Part shown: in pieces, positions 8,420-17,392 of the stretch | How the letters are laid out: each line of letters starts with the position of its first letter | Numbering within the stretch: the stretch's first letter is position 1 | NCBI RefSeq assembly: GCF_016907365.1 | Contig: NZ_JAFBBV010000001.1 | Coordinates: 992,001 to 1,056,000, forward strand | Reading direction: 5' to 3' | DNA from: Oerskovia paurometabola | Lineage (GTDB): Bacteria; Actinomycetota; Actinomycetes; Actinomycetales; Cellulomonadaceae | Length of the DNA: 64,000 nt | Notes under the pieces: generated by a model | The model's database searches: none | Seen by the model: the letters and a program-made list of their open reading frames with translations, nothing else | What the model was told of the DNA's origin: nothing | Position numbers and translations under genes: made by a program

Positions 8420-9691
8420 TCAGCCGAGGAGCGGGTTCGCGGCAGCGGCCGCGTCCTTCATGGCCTGCTCAGGGGTCTTCTGGCCGATGAGCGCGGCCTG
8501 GATCTCCGGGGCGAGGATGCCCATGACCTCGCGCGACTTCTCGTTGAGGTCGCCGGAGGTCGTGGCGTCGAGCGTGGCCTCGAGCGCGGCCATGGTCGCG
8601 TCGTCGCCGTACAGGCCCGTCTGCGAGGTGTACGGCGTGAACCAGCCGGCCGCCTTCGCGTACTCGGCCGACGCCTCGGGGCGCGTCGCGAACGCGAGCC
8701 ACTTGCCCGCCGCGTCCAGGTTCTCGGCCTTCTTCATGAGGGCCAGCGAGCCGACCGTGCCGTAGCCGATCGACTCGGCCTGCTTGAGGGAGGGGAGCAC
8801 GACCGTGTTCTCCTCGCCCCAGAAGCTCGCGACGTCGCCGGGGCCCTGCTGCCACGTGCAGGCGATCTTGCCCTGCGCCGTGCGGGTCTGCTCGAACGCC
8901 GGGATGGTCGTCAGCAGGTCCTTCTCGACGAAGCCGCCCTCGGCGAGGTCCGTGACGAACTGGAGCGCCTCGACGCCCTCGGGGGAGTCGAACGCGACCT
9001 CCGTGCCGTCCTCGGAGAACACCGAGCCGCCCGCCTGCCACAGCAGCGGGTAGAAGGACTCGTTGAGCGTCGCGTCGACCGCGCCCCAGTAGTTCGTGAC
9101 GTCGTACCCGGCGTCCTTGAACTTCGGGGCCAAGGTCATCAGGTCGTCCCAGGTGGCCGGGTAGTTGCCCGACTCGCCGATCGCGTCGAACGCTGCGGCG
9201 TTGCACACGAGCGGCTTCGAGTTCATGATCAGCGGCGCGCCCATCATGGCCCCGTCGATGCTCACGGACTTCGCGGCGTTCTCGCGCAGGTCGCCCGTGT
9301 TGTCCGTGATGTAGTTGTCGACCGCCGCGAGGGACTTCGCGTACTTCGGGAGCTGGTCCGGGATGAGGTAGACGACGTCGGGGCCCTTGCCGCCCGCGAT
9401 GCCCGTCGCGAGCGTCTCGTCGCGACCCGCCCACGGGTAGATCTCGACCTTGACGTCGACGTCCGGGTTCTCCTTGGTGAACTCGGCGATCTGCTCGTCC
9501 CAGAACGCCTTGTGGGCCGCCTCGTCCGCGATGACGGGGTAGGTCCACATGGTGACGGACCCCGAGGCCGCGCCGTCCGAGGGGACGGGGGTCGAGCCGC
9601 CGGCCGCGTCGCCGCCGCCACAGGCCGTGAGAGCGCCGAGGGCGGTGATCGCTGCGAGAGCGGTCACCACGTGCTTCTTCGGCATGGTCAT
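8420..9691 (-). CDS. extracellular sugar-binding lipoprotein of an ABC importer
   Basis: 423 residues from the ATG at 9691, with AGGAG 7 nt upstream. A type II signal peptide ends in the lipobox LTAC (Cys24), so the protein is lipid-anchored on the outer face of the membrane. The body is a family 1 solute-binding protein (SBP_bac_1): VTMWTYPV at the start of the first lobe, a DLMTLAPKF hinge region and C-terminal EEAMKDAAAAANPLL-like helix. It captures the substrate for the two permeases encoded directly downstream. Ligand identity cannot be read from sequence; the linked enzymes suggest a sugar acid, oligosaccharide or modified sugar. Confidence 0.92.
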   Translation of the reverse strand: MTMPKKHVVTALAAITALGALTACGGGDAAGGSTPVPSDGAASGSVTMWTYPVIADEAAHKAFWDEQIAEFTKENPDVDVKVEIYPWAGRDETLATGIAGGKGPDVVYLIPDQLPKYAKSLAAVDNYITDNTGDLRENAAKSVSIDGAMMGAPLIMNSKPLVCNAAAFDAIGESGNYPATWDDLMTLAPKFKDAGYDVTNYWGAVDATLNESFYPLLWQAGGSVFSEDGTEVAFDSPEGVEALQFVTDLAEGGFVEKDLLTTIPAFEQTRTAQGKIACTWQQGPGDVASFWGEENTVVLPSLKQAESIGYGTVGSLALMKKAENLDAAGKWLAFATRPEASAEYAKAAGWFTPYTSQTGLYGDDATMAALEATLDATTSGDLNEKSREVMGILAPEIQAALIGQKTPEQAMKDAAAAANPLLG

Positions 9692-9793
9692 TTTCGTGCT
9701 CCTTTGACGTCGAATGATGACTACCGTGCTGGTTGATCCGTGTGGTGTTGAGCCCGCCCTGCGCGTCGTCGCGCGTGCGGGGTGCTGCTCTGC

Positions 9794-9817
9794 CCGGGCG
9801 GCCGGAGGGCCGCCCGG
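9794..9817 (-). terminator. hairpin between oxidoreductase and transporter genes
   Basis: Perfect 10-bp GC stem (9794-9803 with 9808-9817, loop GGAG) directly downstream of the Gfo/Idh stop codon and 100 bp upstream of the binding-protein gene. It could partly terminate transcription from the 11.2 kb promoter or stabilise one end of a processed mRNA. The 139-bp gap leaves room for a second promoter for the transporter, but no convincing -35/-10 pair is visible. Confidence 0.5.
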
Positions 9818-9830
9818 ACGGGACGTGCTG

Positions 9831-11123
9831 CTAACGGGCCGGGACCTCGACGACGGTGCGTGAGTGCCGCGACTCCTCGGCCGCGAACACGGCGAGGTGG
9901 CTCTGGAGGGACTCGACCGCGCCCGACCGGACGTGGCTCGGGTCGCCCGTCGCGACGGCGCGCACGAACGCGTCCATGACGCCCGAGTCGCCGCCGCCGT
10001 GGTCGTCGGCCGCGTTGGTCGCGCCGTGGTGCCCCGAGTCGTGGACCGTGACCGAGCCGTCCCGGAAGTCGGTGACCCGGATCTTCTCGCCGTCGCCGTC
10101 GAGGCAGCCGTGCGTCCCGAAGATCTGCGTCTTGCGGTGGTCCTGCTCCGAGAACGCCGTCATGGTGAACGTCGCCGCACCGCCGCCCTCGAGCTCCATC
10201 GCGACGACCTGGTGGTCCACGACGTCGTTGTCGGACGCGTAGACGCACCTCCCGTAGTCGCCCGTGCGCAGGGCCTCGACCACCGACGCCTCGTCCGTGC
10301 CGTCCGTGACGACCGTGACGGGCCAGATCGCGCCCTTCTCGCGCAGCGTGCCGAGGTACAGGCGGGGTGCCGAGTACGGGCACGTCGGTTCGAGCGGGCA
10401 GTCCAGGCAGCGGTCCGCAGCACCCGCCGGGCGCTCCTGCGGACGGAAGTGCTTGAGCGAGCCGAAGCTCGCGACGGTCTGGATGCGCTTGCCCGTGACG
10501 TACCGGATCCAGTCCAGGTCGTGGCTCGACTTGGCGAGCAGCATGGGGCTCGACGTCTTCTCCGAGCGCCACGGGCCACGCACGTAGGAGTGCGCGTCGT
10601 GCCACCAGCCGACCGGCTCCAGGTGCTGCACGTTGACGATCTCGCCCAGGACGCCCGAGTCCACGACCGACTTCATGAGGTCCGTGTACGGCATGTAGCG
10701 CATGACGTGGCACACGCCGAACAGGACGCCCGAGGCCTCGACCGCGTCGACGACGTCGCGGCACTCCTCGGCGCTCGGCGCGAGCGGCTTCTCGACCAGG
10801 ATCGCGTAGCCCTGGGCGGCGAGGGCCACGACCGGGTCGCGGTGCTCGCGGTCCTGCGTCGCGACGATGACCATGTCGGCGAGGCGGGCCGGGTTGCCCG
10901 CTGCGACCAGGTCCTCCCAGTCCGCGAACTGTGCGACGGGGGCGGCGTCGGGGTTCGCCGAGGCCGCGCCGTCGCTCACGAGGGACCGCTGGAACGGGCG
11001 CGGGTCTGCGACCGCGACCAGGCGCGCACGGTCGGGGTGCGCGGCGATCCAGCGTGCGTAGGTCTGACCACGGTTGCCGGCGCCCACGAGGGCGACGGTC
11101 ACGGGTGCATCATTGCGGGTCAC
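9831..11123 (-). CDS. Gfo/Idh/MocA-family oxidoreductase with a Cys cluster
   Basis: 430 residues from a GTG at 11123, with AAGGA 8 nt upstream. The N-terminal Rossmann motif is VALVGAGNRGQTYA; the family EKP motif is VEKPLAPS (about residue 118), and a HDLDW segment near residue 205 provides the usual active-site His/Asp. An insert of about residues 235-255 carries CLDCPLEPTC, a Cys-x2-Cys-x5-Cys cluster that could hold zinc; it recurs in a subset of this family. The enzyme should oxidise or epimerise a sugar or inositol with NAD(P). It is first in the operon behind the operator at 11228. Reverse preference and substrate are unknown. Confidence 0.85.
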   Translation of the reverse strand: MTRNDAPVTVALVGAGNRGQTYARWIAAHPDRARLVAVADPRPFQRSLVSDGAASANPDAAPVAQFADWEDLVAAGNPARLADMVIVATQDREHRDPVVALAAQGYAILVEKPLAPSAEECRDVVDAVEASGVLFGVCHVMRYMPYTDLMKSVVDSGVLGEIVNVQHLEPVGWWHDAHSYVRGPWRSEKTSSPMLLAKSSHDLDWIRYVTGKRIQTVASFGSLKHFRPQERPAGAADRCLDCPLEPTCPYSAPRLYLGTLREKGAIWPVTVVTDGTDEASVVEALRTGDYGRCVYASDNDVVDHQVVAMELEGGGAATFTMTAFSEQDHRKTQIFGTHGCLDGDGEKIRVTDFRDGSVTVHDSGHHGATNAADDHGGGDSGVMDAFVRAVATGDPSHVRSGAVESLQSHLAVFAAEESRHSRTVVEVPAR

Positions 11124-11227
11124 GAGCGGTCCTTGCGTCGTTGCGGGGGCTGCGGGGGAGAGCTGGTGGTGCGGGTCGAACGGTCGGTGCGGGCGGAGAG
11201 CCGGGCGAGTGCGGCTCCATTTGCTAT

Positions 11228-11239
11228 TTGCTATAGCAA
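11228..11239. promoter_or_regulatory. GntR-regulon operator TTGCTATAGCAA (copy 1)
   Basis: Perfect 12-bp palindrome about 105 bp upstream of the Gfo/Idh start. An extra half-site TTGCTAT precedes it at 11221. It belongs to a set of six sites around the local GntR gene. It controls the minus-strand importer/enzyme operon if the regulon idea holds. Confidence 0.75.
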
Positions 11240-11320
11240 CTATGACAGATGATCCTGCGCCCTGACAGCCCGTCAGGTCAACTTGCGACCGAGTCGTTAT
11301 CTTCGGCCGGTGCCGAGAAC

Positions 11321-11361
11321 GGGGTTGAGGTCGTCACATCACGGTTGACGACCTCAACCCC
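11321..11361. terminator. strong terminator of the beta-helix operon
   Basis: Perfect 16-bp inverted repeat (11321-11336 with 11346-11361, 9-nt loop). It lies 25 bp beyond the stop of the minus-strand gene ending at 11386 and separates that unit from the next minus-strand promoter at about 11.23 kb. Confidence 0.8.
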
Positions 11362-11385
11362 GTGGTCGAGGCTCGGCTGGCCGCG

Positions 11386-13641
11386 TCAGAGGATGAGCGT
11401 GCCTGCCGTCGAGACCGTCGGGCCGTCGGCCGGGATCGCGACGCGCTGCACGCCGGACTCGACGTTGCCGGTGTGCAGGAGGTAGGAGCCCGCGCCGAAC
11501 GCGCCGTCGGCGAGCTGGAGGCGGCCACCCGTGAAGGTGGACCCCACGGCCGACCAGCGATTGATACCTGTGTCTAGCTTCACGTGACCAGTGTCGCCCG
11601 ACGCGGCCACCGATCGTGCACCGTCCAGGTTCCAGGTGACCGGCTTGTCAGCCTTCGCCCGGCTCAGGAACGTGCCACCCGCGGGCGAGCCCTCGAGCCG
11701 CGCCCCGTCGCCGACACGCACGGTCTGCTCCGCGGTGCCCGCCGCGACGACCGCGACGTTGCGCACCACGCCGCCACGGATCGTCAGGCCTCCCGACGCC
11801 GTCACGGTGCCCTTGCCCTCGGCCGCCTCGAGCGTGCACTGGTCCAGGACCACCGGGCCCGAGCCCGCGAACGACGCACCCTCCAGCCCGTTCAAGGTCG
11901 TGCGGACCAGGTGCACGGGGTTGGTCACGTTGGCCTGCGTGATCGGCGTCCCCGGCAGGACGTTGAAGCGGGAGCCCTCGATGACGTTGGGGCGCTTCGA
12001 GCGGCTCGACGCCTGCGACACGATCAGGGTGTCGTCGGCCTGGCAGCCGCGCAGCTGGACGCCGTCGGCGTTGACCCACAGCATGCCCGAGCCCGCGAGG
12101 CCCTCCTTGCGGATGACCTGGACGTCCTCGAGCGTCAGGTCGGTGACCTTGACGCGCGCGACGAACCACGAGCACACGTGCTTGCTGACCGTGATGCGCT
12201 TGGCCGACGAGCCCCACGCCGCGCCCGAGTTGGCGAACGTCATGAGCCCCGAGTTCCCGACGTACGTCAGGTCGTGCTCGTACTGGCCGTGCGTGACGAA
12301 CGGGCCCTGGTCGTCGCCGTCGCCGTGGCAGTTCTCCACGAGGCCGTACGCCGAGGCCGTCCAGTCGTTGAGGTGGCGGCAGTTCGAGGTGTGGCAGTCG
12401 GACACGTGCCCGTACAGGCAGTAGATCTGCTGCGTGAGGTAGCCCGCGCCGCCCCACGTGATCGAGGCCGGGTTGGCGAGCGAGCAGCGCGTCGTCGTGA
12501 AGTACGTCGACCAGCGGCGCATCACCAGGGGCCAGAACGTCGCGACCCCGTGCACGTTCTCGACGTCGCAGCTCACCGCGTACTCGAACGCGAGCGGGTG
12601 CGACCCCGTGTACTGGTCGCCGCCCGCGACGCCCACGAACGACAGGTTGCGCACGTGCACCTGCTGCACGGGCTCGACCTTGGTCCACGTGAGCGTGCGC
12701 CCCGCGGCGAGCTCCCAGCCGTTGAGGTAGTTGACGCGCACGTGCGTCGCGTCGACGATCTGCGTGACCTGGACCTGGAGCTGCAGCTCGCGCTCCCACT
12801 TGCCCGCGAGGGCGTTGACCTCGAGCGCGTACCACTCGCCCACGGCGAACTGCGAGGAGTCGGCGACCTCGAAGTCGTCGCGCAGCTCGGGCATGACGGC
12901 CGTGAGCTTGTGGGTGCGGACGTCGTCGGTCACGGTGCCGCGGAAGAACAGGACGGCCGCGAACGGGTCGTCCTGCCCGGCCTTCTCGATGCCCTCGGTC
13001 GTCATGGTGTGCCCGCCGAAGTCGAGCTCGAGGTGCGAGCGCGTGAACCGGTGGCGGCGCACGAAGTTGAGGTCGGAGTGCGCCTTGATGCGGCTCACGG
13101 TCGGGTCGTTCACGAGCGCGTCGAGCGCGTCGTCGGCCGGGGTGTCCGTCCCGAACAGCCCGAACCAGCGGAAGTCGGCCGTGCCGGTGTGGAGCGTGTG
13201 CCACCGCCCCTTGCCCGGAGCGTCCTTCGGGGCCAGCACGGTGCCGCCGTTGGCCGCCGCCTCGCTCTTCGCGTCGTAGCGGACCAGGCGTGCGGCGCCG
13301 TCGCCCGGCGTGGCGTGGCCGAGGAGCTGGACGACCGTCCCGTCGTCGATCTTCTTCGCGCGCCAGCCCACGAGCTGGGCGACGGACGCCGCGACCAGGA
13401 CCTCGTCGTCGGGCTCGTCCTTCTTCAGGGGCAGCACGCCCGACGGCGCCGCGGCGGTCGGCGTGGCGGCTGCGGCCGGGTGCGTGCCCATCAGGGCGCC
13501 AGCGGCCACGAGGCCGCCGATCCCGGCGACGCGCAGCAGGTTGCGGCGCGAGGGGGCCTCGACCGTGGGGGCCTGGCGTGGCGAGATCGGCGTCGTCGCC
13601 GGTTCGCCGGGGGTCTGTCCGGACGGGAGGAGGTTCGTCAT
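11386..13641 (-). CDS. TAT-exported beta-helix-like protein, paralogue 1
   Basis: 751 residues from the ATG at 13641. Residues 31-62 form a twin-arginine signal (SRRNLLRVAG followed by GLVAAGALMG, cleavage near PAAAA), so it is exported folded. The remainder has repeated short beta-rich turns with Asn, Gly and Asp (for example NCRHLND, VENCHGDGDDQG, GNSGLMTFANSG, LTLEDVQVI), the look of a right-handed parallel beta-helix as in pectate-lyase and rhamnogalacturonase families. A cysteine-rich central part (SDCHTSNCRHLN) is shared with the paralogue. It probably binds or cleaves a polysaccharide outside the cell and feeds the importer. No catalytic residues can be assigned. It follows its paralogue by 56 bp in one operon. 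Confidence 0.7.
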   Translation of the reverse strand: MTNLLPSGQTPGEPATTPISPRQAPTVEAPSRRNLLRVAGIGGLVAAGALMGTHPAAAATPTAAAPSGVLPLKKDEPDDEVLVAASVAQLVGWRAKKIDDGTVVQLLGHATPGDGAARLVRYDAKSEAAANGGTVLAPKDAPGKGRWHTLHTGTADFRWFGLFGTDTPADDALDALVNDPTVSRIKAHSDLNFVRRHRFTRSHLELDFGGHTMTTEGIEKAGQDDPFAAVLFFRGTVTDDVRTHKLTAVMPELRDDFEVADSSQFAVGEWYALEVNALAGKWERELQLQVQVTQIVDATHVRVNYLNGWELAAGRTLTWTKVEPVQQVHVRNLSFVGVAGGDQYTGSHPLAFEYAVSCDVENVHGVATFWPLVMRRWSTYFTTTRCSLANPASITWGGAGYLTQQIYCLYGHVSDCHTSNCRHLNDWTASAYGLVENCHGDGDDQGPFVTHGQYEHDLTYVGNSGLMTFANSGAAWGSSAKRITVSKHVCSWFVARVKVTDLTLEDVQVIRKEGLAGSGMLWVNADGVQLRGCQADDTLIVSQASSRSKRPNVIEGSRFNVLPGTPITQANVTNPVHLVRTTLNGLEGASFAGSGPVVLDQCTLEAAEGKGTVTASGGLTIRGGVVRNVAVVAAGTAEQTVRVGDGARLEGSPAGGTFLSRAKADKPVTWNLDGARSVAASGDTGHVKLDTGINRWSAVGSTFTGGRLQLADGAFGAGSYLLHTGNVESGVQRVAIPADGPTVSTAGTLIL

Positions 13642-13697
13642 CTGCAGGGGCCTTTCATCAGGGGTTCTTCCGGGTGGGCAGGGGGAGCTCGTGCGGT

Positions 13698-15962
13698 TCA
13701 CAGCGCGAGCGAGTCGGTGACGAGGACGTGGTCGCCCTCGGGGAAGCCGGTGCGGTCGACGCCCTGCTCGACGCAGCCGGACTGGAGCACGCGCGTGGTC
13801 GGTGCCAGGTCGTAGCGACCGCCGCGCAGGCGCGTGCCGACCGCGGTCAGCGCGTCGGTGCCCGCGAGGGCGACGTGGGCAGTGGTCCCGCTCGCGGCGA
13901 GCGTCGCGCCCCGCAGGTCCACCTGGACCGTCCCGGGGCCAGGTGCCCGCGAGACCAGGGCGCCCGCCGTCGTCGTGCCGGAGACCGTCGCCCCACGGAC
14001 CGTGAGCCGCTGGTCGCGGACCCCGCTGAGATGGATGCCCGTGCCGGTGAGGGTCCCGCCGCTGATCGTGACGTCGGCCGACCCGACGAGCGCGGGGGCC
14101 GCGGGGGAGGCCTCGTCGGTCGAGCCCACGAACGTGCAGTCGGTGAACGTGACCGGGCCCGCGCCGCGCAGGATCGTGCCGTCGAACCCGGTGAAGCTCG
14201 TCCGGACGAAGTGGACCGGGTTGGCGACCGGGGTCTGGTGCAGCACGCTGGCGACCGGCAGCGAGAAGTGGCAGTCCTCGATGACGTTGGGCCGCTTCGA
14301 GAGGTTCGAGCGCTGCGCGACCGCGAAGAACGACGCGGTGCACCCGCGCATCTGCACGCCGTCGGCGTTGACCGTGAGGCTGCCCTGCTGGTCGAACGTC
14401 GAGCGCGCGACCACGTGCACGTCCTCCAGCGTCAGGTCCGTGATCTTGGTGCTCACCGTGAACCACGAGGCCACGTGCCCCTTGACCGTGATGCGCTTGG
14501 CGCTGATGCCCCACTGCGCCCCCGAGTTGGCGATGTCCATGAGGCCGCTGTTGCCCTGGAACACGAGGTCGTGCTCGTACTGGCCGTGCGTCGTGAAGGG
14601 GTTGCCGCCCTGGTCGTCGCCGTCGCCGTGGCAGTTCTCGACGAGGCAGTAGGCCGAGGCCGTGAGGTCGTTGAGGTGGCGGGCGTTGTGCGAGCGGCAG
14701 TCCGCGATCCGCCCGTACAGGCAGTAGATCTGCTGCGTGAGGTAGCCCGCGCCGCCGTAGAAGACCGTCGGCGGGTTCGCGACCGAGCAGCGCTCGGTCG
14801 CGAAGAACGTGTTCCAGCGGCGCATGATGACGGGCCACCACGTCCTGGAGCCGTGCACGTCCGACACGTCGCAGCGCACCGCGAACTCGTACGCGACCGG
14901 GTGCGAGCCGGTGTACTCGCGGTCGTCGGGCAGCTCGCCGTCGAGCGGGCCGTCGTAGGGGCCGGCCCCGACGAACGTCATGTTCCGCACGTGCACCTGC
15001 TCGACGGGCACGACCTTGCGCCACTCGAGCACGCGGCCCGGGGCGAGCTCCCAGCCGTTGCGGTAGTCGACGCGCACGTGCGCCGCATCGACGACCTCGG
15101 TGACCTGCACGAGGCGCTGGAGCTCGCGCTCGTCGCGCCCGCCGCCCGGCCGAGGGTCGACCTGCACGGTCCACCAGTCGCCGACCGCGAACGCGGACGA
15201 GTCCGCGACCTCGAACACGTCGCGCTGGTCGGGCAGGGTCTGGGCGAGCGTGCGCTGCTGGGCCACGTCGGTCACGGTCCCTTGGAAGAACAGCACGGCG
15301 CCGAACGGGTTGTCGTGCGCGTTGCGCTCGATGCCCTCGGTCGTGATCGTCCGGCCGCCGAAGTCGAGCTCGAGGTGCGAGCGTGCGTAGGTGTGGCGGC
15401 GCACGAAGTTGAGGTCCGTGTGCCCCTCGACGCGGCTCACGGTCGGGTCGTTCACGAGCGCGTCGAGCGCGTCGTCGGCGCTGCCCGCGGGGGCGTCTGC
15501 GCCGAAGATCCCGAACCAGCGGAAGTCGGCCGTGCCGGTGTGGAGCGTGTGCCACCGGCCGCGGCCGGCCGCGCCGAGGGGTGCCAGCACGGTGCCGCCG
15601 TTAGCCGCCGCCTCGCTCGTGGCGTCGTAGCGGACCAGGCGTGCGGCGCCGTCGCCGGGGGTCGCATGGCCGAGGAGCTGGACGACGGTCCCGTCGTCAA
15701 TCTTCTTCGCGTGCCAGCCCACGAGCTGGGCGACGGACGACGCGACGGTGAGCTCGTCGTCGGGCTCGTCCTTGCTCAGGCCCAGCGGTGCGGCGAGTGC
15801 CGACGGGGCGAGGCCCGTGGACAGAGCGAATGCGGTCGCGGTCAGCGCGCCCATGCCCGCGACGCGCAGCAGGCTGCGGCGCGAGGGGTCGGCGGGGGCT
15901 GCGGGGTCGGGGGAGAGGTCGGGGGCTGCCGCGCTGTCGCGGGCAGTCAGGGGGGTCTTCAC
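13698..15962 (-). CDS. TAT-exported beta-helix-like protein, paralogue 2
   Basis: 754 residues from the GTG at 15962, chosen because GAAGGG lies 8 nt upstream; another GTG at 15971 touches that same sequence and is less likely. A twin-arginine signal (SRRSLLRVAG, then TATAFALSTGLA, cleavage near SALAA) leads a body that aligns along its whole length with the downstream gene: KDEPDDE, SVAQLVGWHAKKIDDGTVV, WHTLHTGTADFRWFG, NFVRRH, GGAGYLTQQIYCLYG and NVIED are shared almost exactly. The pair arose by tandem duplication. Beta-helix character (GNSGLMDIANSGAQWG) suggests a secreted carbohydrate-active enzyme. It is the first gene behind the promoter and operator at 16.17-16.20 kb. Confidence 0.7.
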   Translation of the reverse strand: MKTPLTARDSAAAPDLSPDPAAPADPSRRSLLRVAGMGALTATAFALSTGLAPSALAAPLGLSKDEPDDELTVASSVAQLVGWHAKKIDDGTVVQLLGHATPGDGAARLVRYDATSEAAANGGTVLAPLGAAGRGRWHTLHTGTADFRWFGIFGADAPAGSADDALDALVNDPTVSRVEGHTDLNFVRRHTYARSHLELDFGGRTITTEGIERNAHDNPFGAVLFFQGTVTDVAQQRTLAQTLPDQRDVFEVADSSAFAVGDWWTVQVDPRPGGGRDERELQRLVQVTEVVDAAHVRVDYRNGWELAPGRVLEWRKVVPVEQVHVRNMTFVGAGPYDGPLDGELPDDREYTGSHPVAYEFAVRCDVSDVHGSRTWWPVIMRRWNTFFATERCSVANPPTVFYGGAGYLTQQIYCLYGRIADCRSHNARHLNDLTASAYCLVENCHGDGDDQGGNPFTTHGQYEHDLVFQGNSGLMDIANSGAQWGISAKRITVKGHVASWFTVSTKITDLTLEDVHVVARSTFDQQGSLTVNADGVQMRGCTASFFAVAQRSNLSKRPNVIEDCHFSLPVASVLHQTPVANPVHFVRTSFTGFDGTILRGAGPVTFTDCTFVGSTDEASPAAPALVGSADVTISGGTLTGTGIHLSGVRDQRLTVRGATVSGTTTAGALVSRAPGPGTVQVDLRGATLAASGTTAHVALAGTDALTAVGTRLRGGRYDLAPTTRVLQSGCVEQGVDRTGFPEGDHVLVTDSLAL

Positions 15963-16168
15963 GTGGGTCACCCTTCGGACAGGTCGATGAGACGGGTCCG
16001 TTCAGGCGTGGCCGACGCGCGGCAACGGGCGTGCGGGTGGAGTCCGGCGGGCCGGGGCTGCGGTCACCGAGGGACGGGGCGAGATGGACGGTTCAGGCTG
16101 TGTGCGGCAGGCCGCGACAGCAGGATGGATGCGCTTCGTTGCGTCCGGATGAACCGGGCATTTCCCGG

Positions 16169-16197
16169 AGATTAGGCCGGTGCTATAGCAATGTCAA
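16169..16197 (-). promoter_or_regulatory. promoter with embedded GntR operator (copy 2)
   Basis: On the minus strand TTGACA (16192-16197) and TAATCT (16169-16174) are separated by exactly 17 bp, and the palindrome TGCTATAGCA (16181-16190) fills the spacer. A repressor bound there would block RNA polymerase. The promoter faces the two beta-helix genes. The leader to the GTG is about 200 nt; the rest of the 297-bp gap (15963-16259) shows no gene. Confidence 0.75.
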
Positions 16198-16259
16198 GAG
16201 GTTGGTGACGACTCGCCAGGTCCGCCGGGCACGCCTGGGCAGCCGCGCCGGTGGCCGTC

Positions 16260-17321
16260 TCACAGGTAGTCGCCGGGCCAGTGGAAGCCTGCCGCGGGGC
16301 CGCCCGCCGCGGCGCGCAGGGCGTCGCTCTCCGCCGTCGAGCGCCGGACCGGGCGCAGCATCCCGGTCGCGTCGGACACCGTCTCGCGTCCGCCCGGCGT
16401 CAGCAGCGCGTCGGTGAGCACCGCCGTGGCCGGGATGTGCGGCAGGCGCACCTCGGCGCGGGCCACCCCGCGCTCGTGGGCCAGCGAACGTGCAGCGAGC
16501 GCGAGCACGTCGAGAGCGTCGCGATCCTCGGGGGACCGCGCCTCACCGTGCCCGACGGCGAGCTCCCGCACGCGCAGCACCTCGCCCTCGACCTCCACGA
16601 CCAGGTAGCCCACGATCGACCCGTCGGGGCGTCGCGCCGTGAGGAGCTCGGCCGACGAGTACCAGAGGGGGATCCGGCGCTGCCAGTGCTCGGCCGTGCG
16701 GCGCGTGGTCAGGGGGGCGTCGTGGAACGCGTCGTGCAGGGCCGCGAGGTCCCGCCACGGGAGGTCGGCGCCCCAGGCGGGGAACGTCGTGCGGACGGGG
16801 GACCCCGTGCGCAGCGGCCGCTCGTGGCGAGCGACGACCCCGGCCGAGCCGGGCCGCTCGGGGCGAGCGGCGCCGTCGGGCCGGAGGGGGCCACGGGTGA
16901 CGGGGACCTCGAAGACCTCCCAGCCGCTCGGTCGGTAGACGCCCGGCGTGCCCGTGAACAGGAGCGAGGCGTCCATGCCCGCAGCGTCCATGCGTGCGAC
17001 CGCCTCGGCGAGCGCGAGGCGGACCAGGCCGCGGCCGCGCACGTCGGGCGCCGAGGCGACGTTCGAGACGCCACCCACGGCCAGCGTGGTGGCTGCCCCG
17101 TCGGGGCCGGGGAGGCCCACGAGCGTGCGCGGGGTCCAGCAGACCGAGGCGACGACGCGGTCCGCGGCGGGGGTGGGGCCGGGAAGGACCGCGACGACCG
17201 TGCGGTCGAGCCGGCCGTCGTCGGTCTCGTAGACGGGGACCATGAGCGGCGCGTCGAACGCGGCGGCCCACAGCGCGTACAGCGACGGGACGTCGGCGGG
17301 CGTCGCGGTGCGGAATTCCAT
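16260..17321 (-). CDS. GNAT-family N-acetyltransferase (Eis-like)
   Basis: 353 residues from the ATG at 17321, with GAGGAG 4 nt upstream. The N-terminal acetyl-CoA-binding motif is VASAPDVRGRGLVRLALAEA (R-x-x-G-x-G/A type, RGRGL) around residues 90-110, followed by LLFTGTPGVYRPSGWEVF, which matches motif B of GNAT enzymes (F/Y near GF). The total length and a second domain after residue 170 resemble Eis-type proteins with a doubled GNAT core. It would acetylate an amine on a small molecule or protein; substrate unknown. A palindrome of the GntR regulon lies 80 bp upstream (17401), but the best promoter there points the other way. Confidence 0.8.
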   Translation of the reverse strand: MEFRTATPADVPSLYALWAAAFDAPLMVPVYETDDGRLDRTVVAVLPGPTPAADRVVASVCWTPRTLVGLPGPDGAATTLAVGGVSNVASAPDVRGRGLVRLALAEAVARMDAAGMDASLLFTGTPGVYRPSGWEVFEVPVTRGPLRPDGAARPERPGSAGVVARHERPLRTGSPVRTTFPAWGADLPWRDLAALHDAFHDAPLTTRRTAEHWQRRIPLWYSSAELLTARRPDGSIVGYLVVEVEGEVLRVRELAVGHGEARSPEDRDALDVLALAARSLAHERGVARAEVRLPHIPATAVLTDALLTPGGRETVSDATGMLRPVRRSTAESDALRAAAGGPAAGFHWPGDYL

Positions 17322-17392
17322 GGGGCTCCTCGGTGAGCGGGGGCGCGTCGGTGCAGGTGGGGCGTGTGCGCAGGGCGGTCGGCGGCCTCGCC

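Noticed and set aside
11386..15555. A single open frame of about 1389 codons on the minus strand
   Set aside because: It joins the in-frame beta-helix gene 1 (ending at 11386) to an out-of-frame reading of gene 2. The real starts, signals and stop of each paralogue show two separate genes.
13290..16175. A 961-codon open frame on the plus strand
   Set aside because: It is antisense to the two beta-helix genes, Arg/Gly/Ala rich, and has no recognisable motif.
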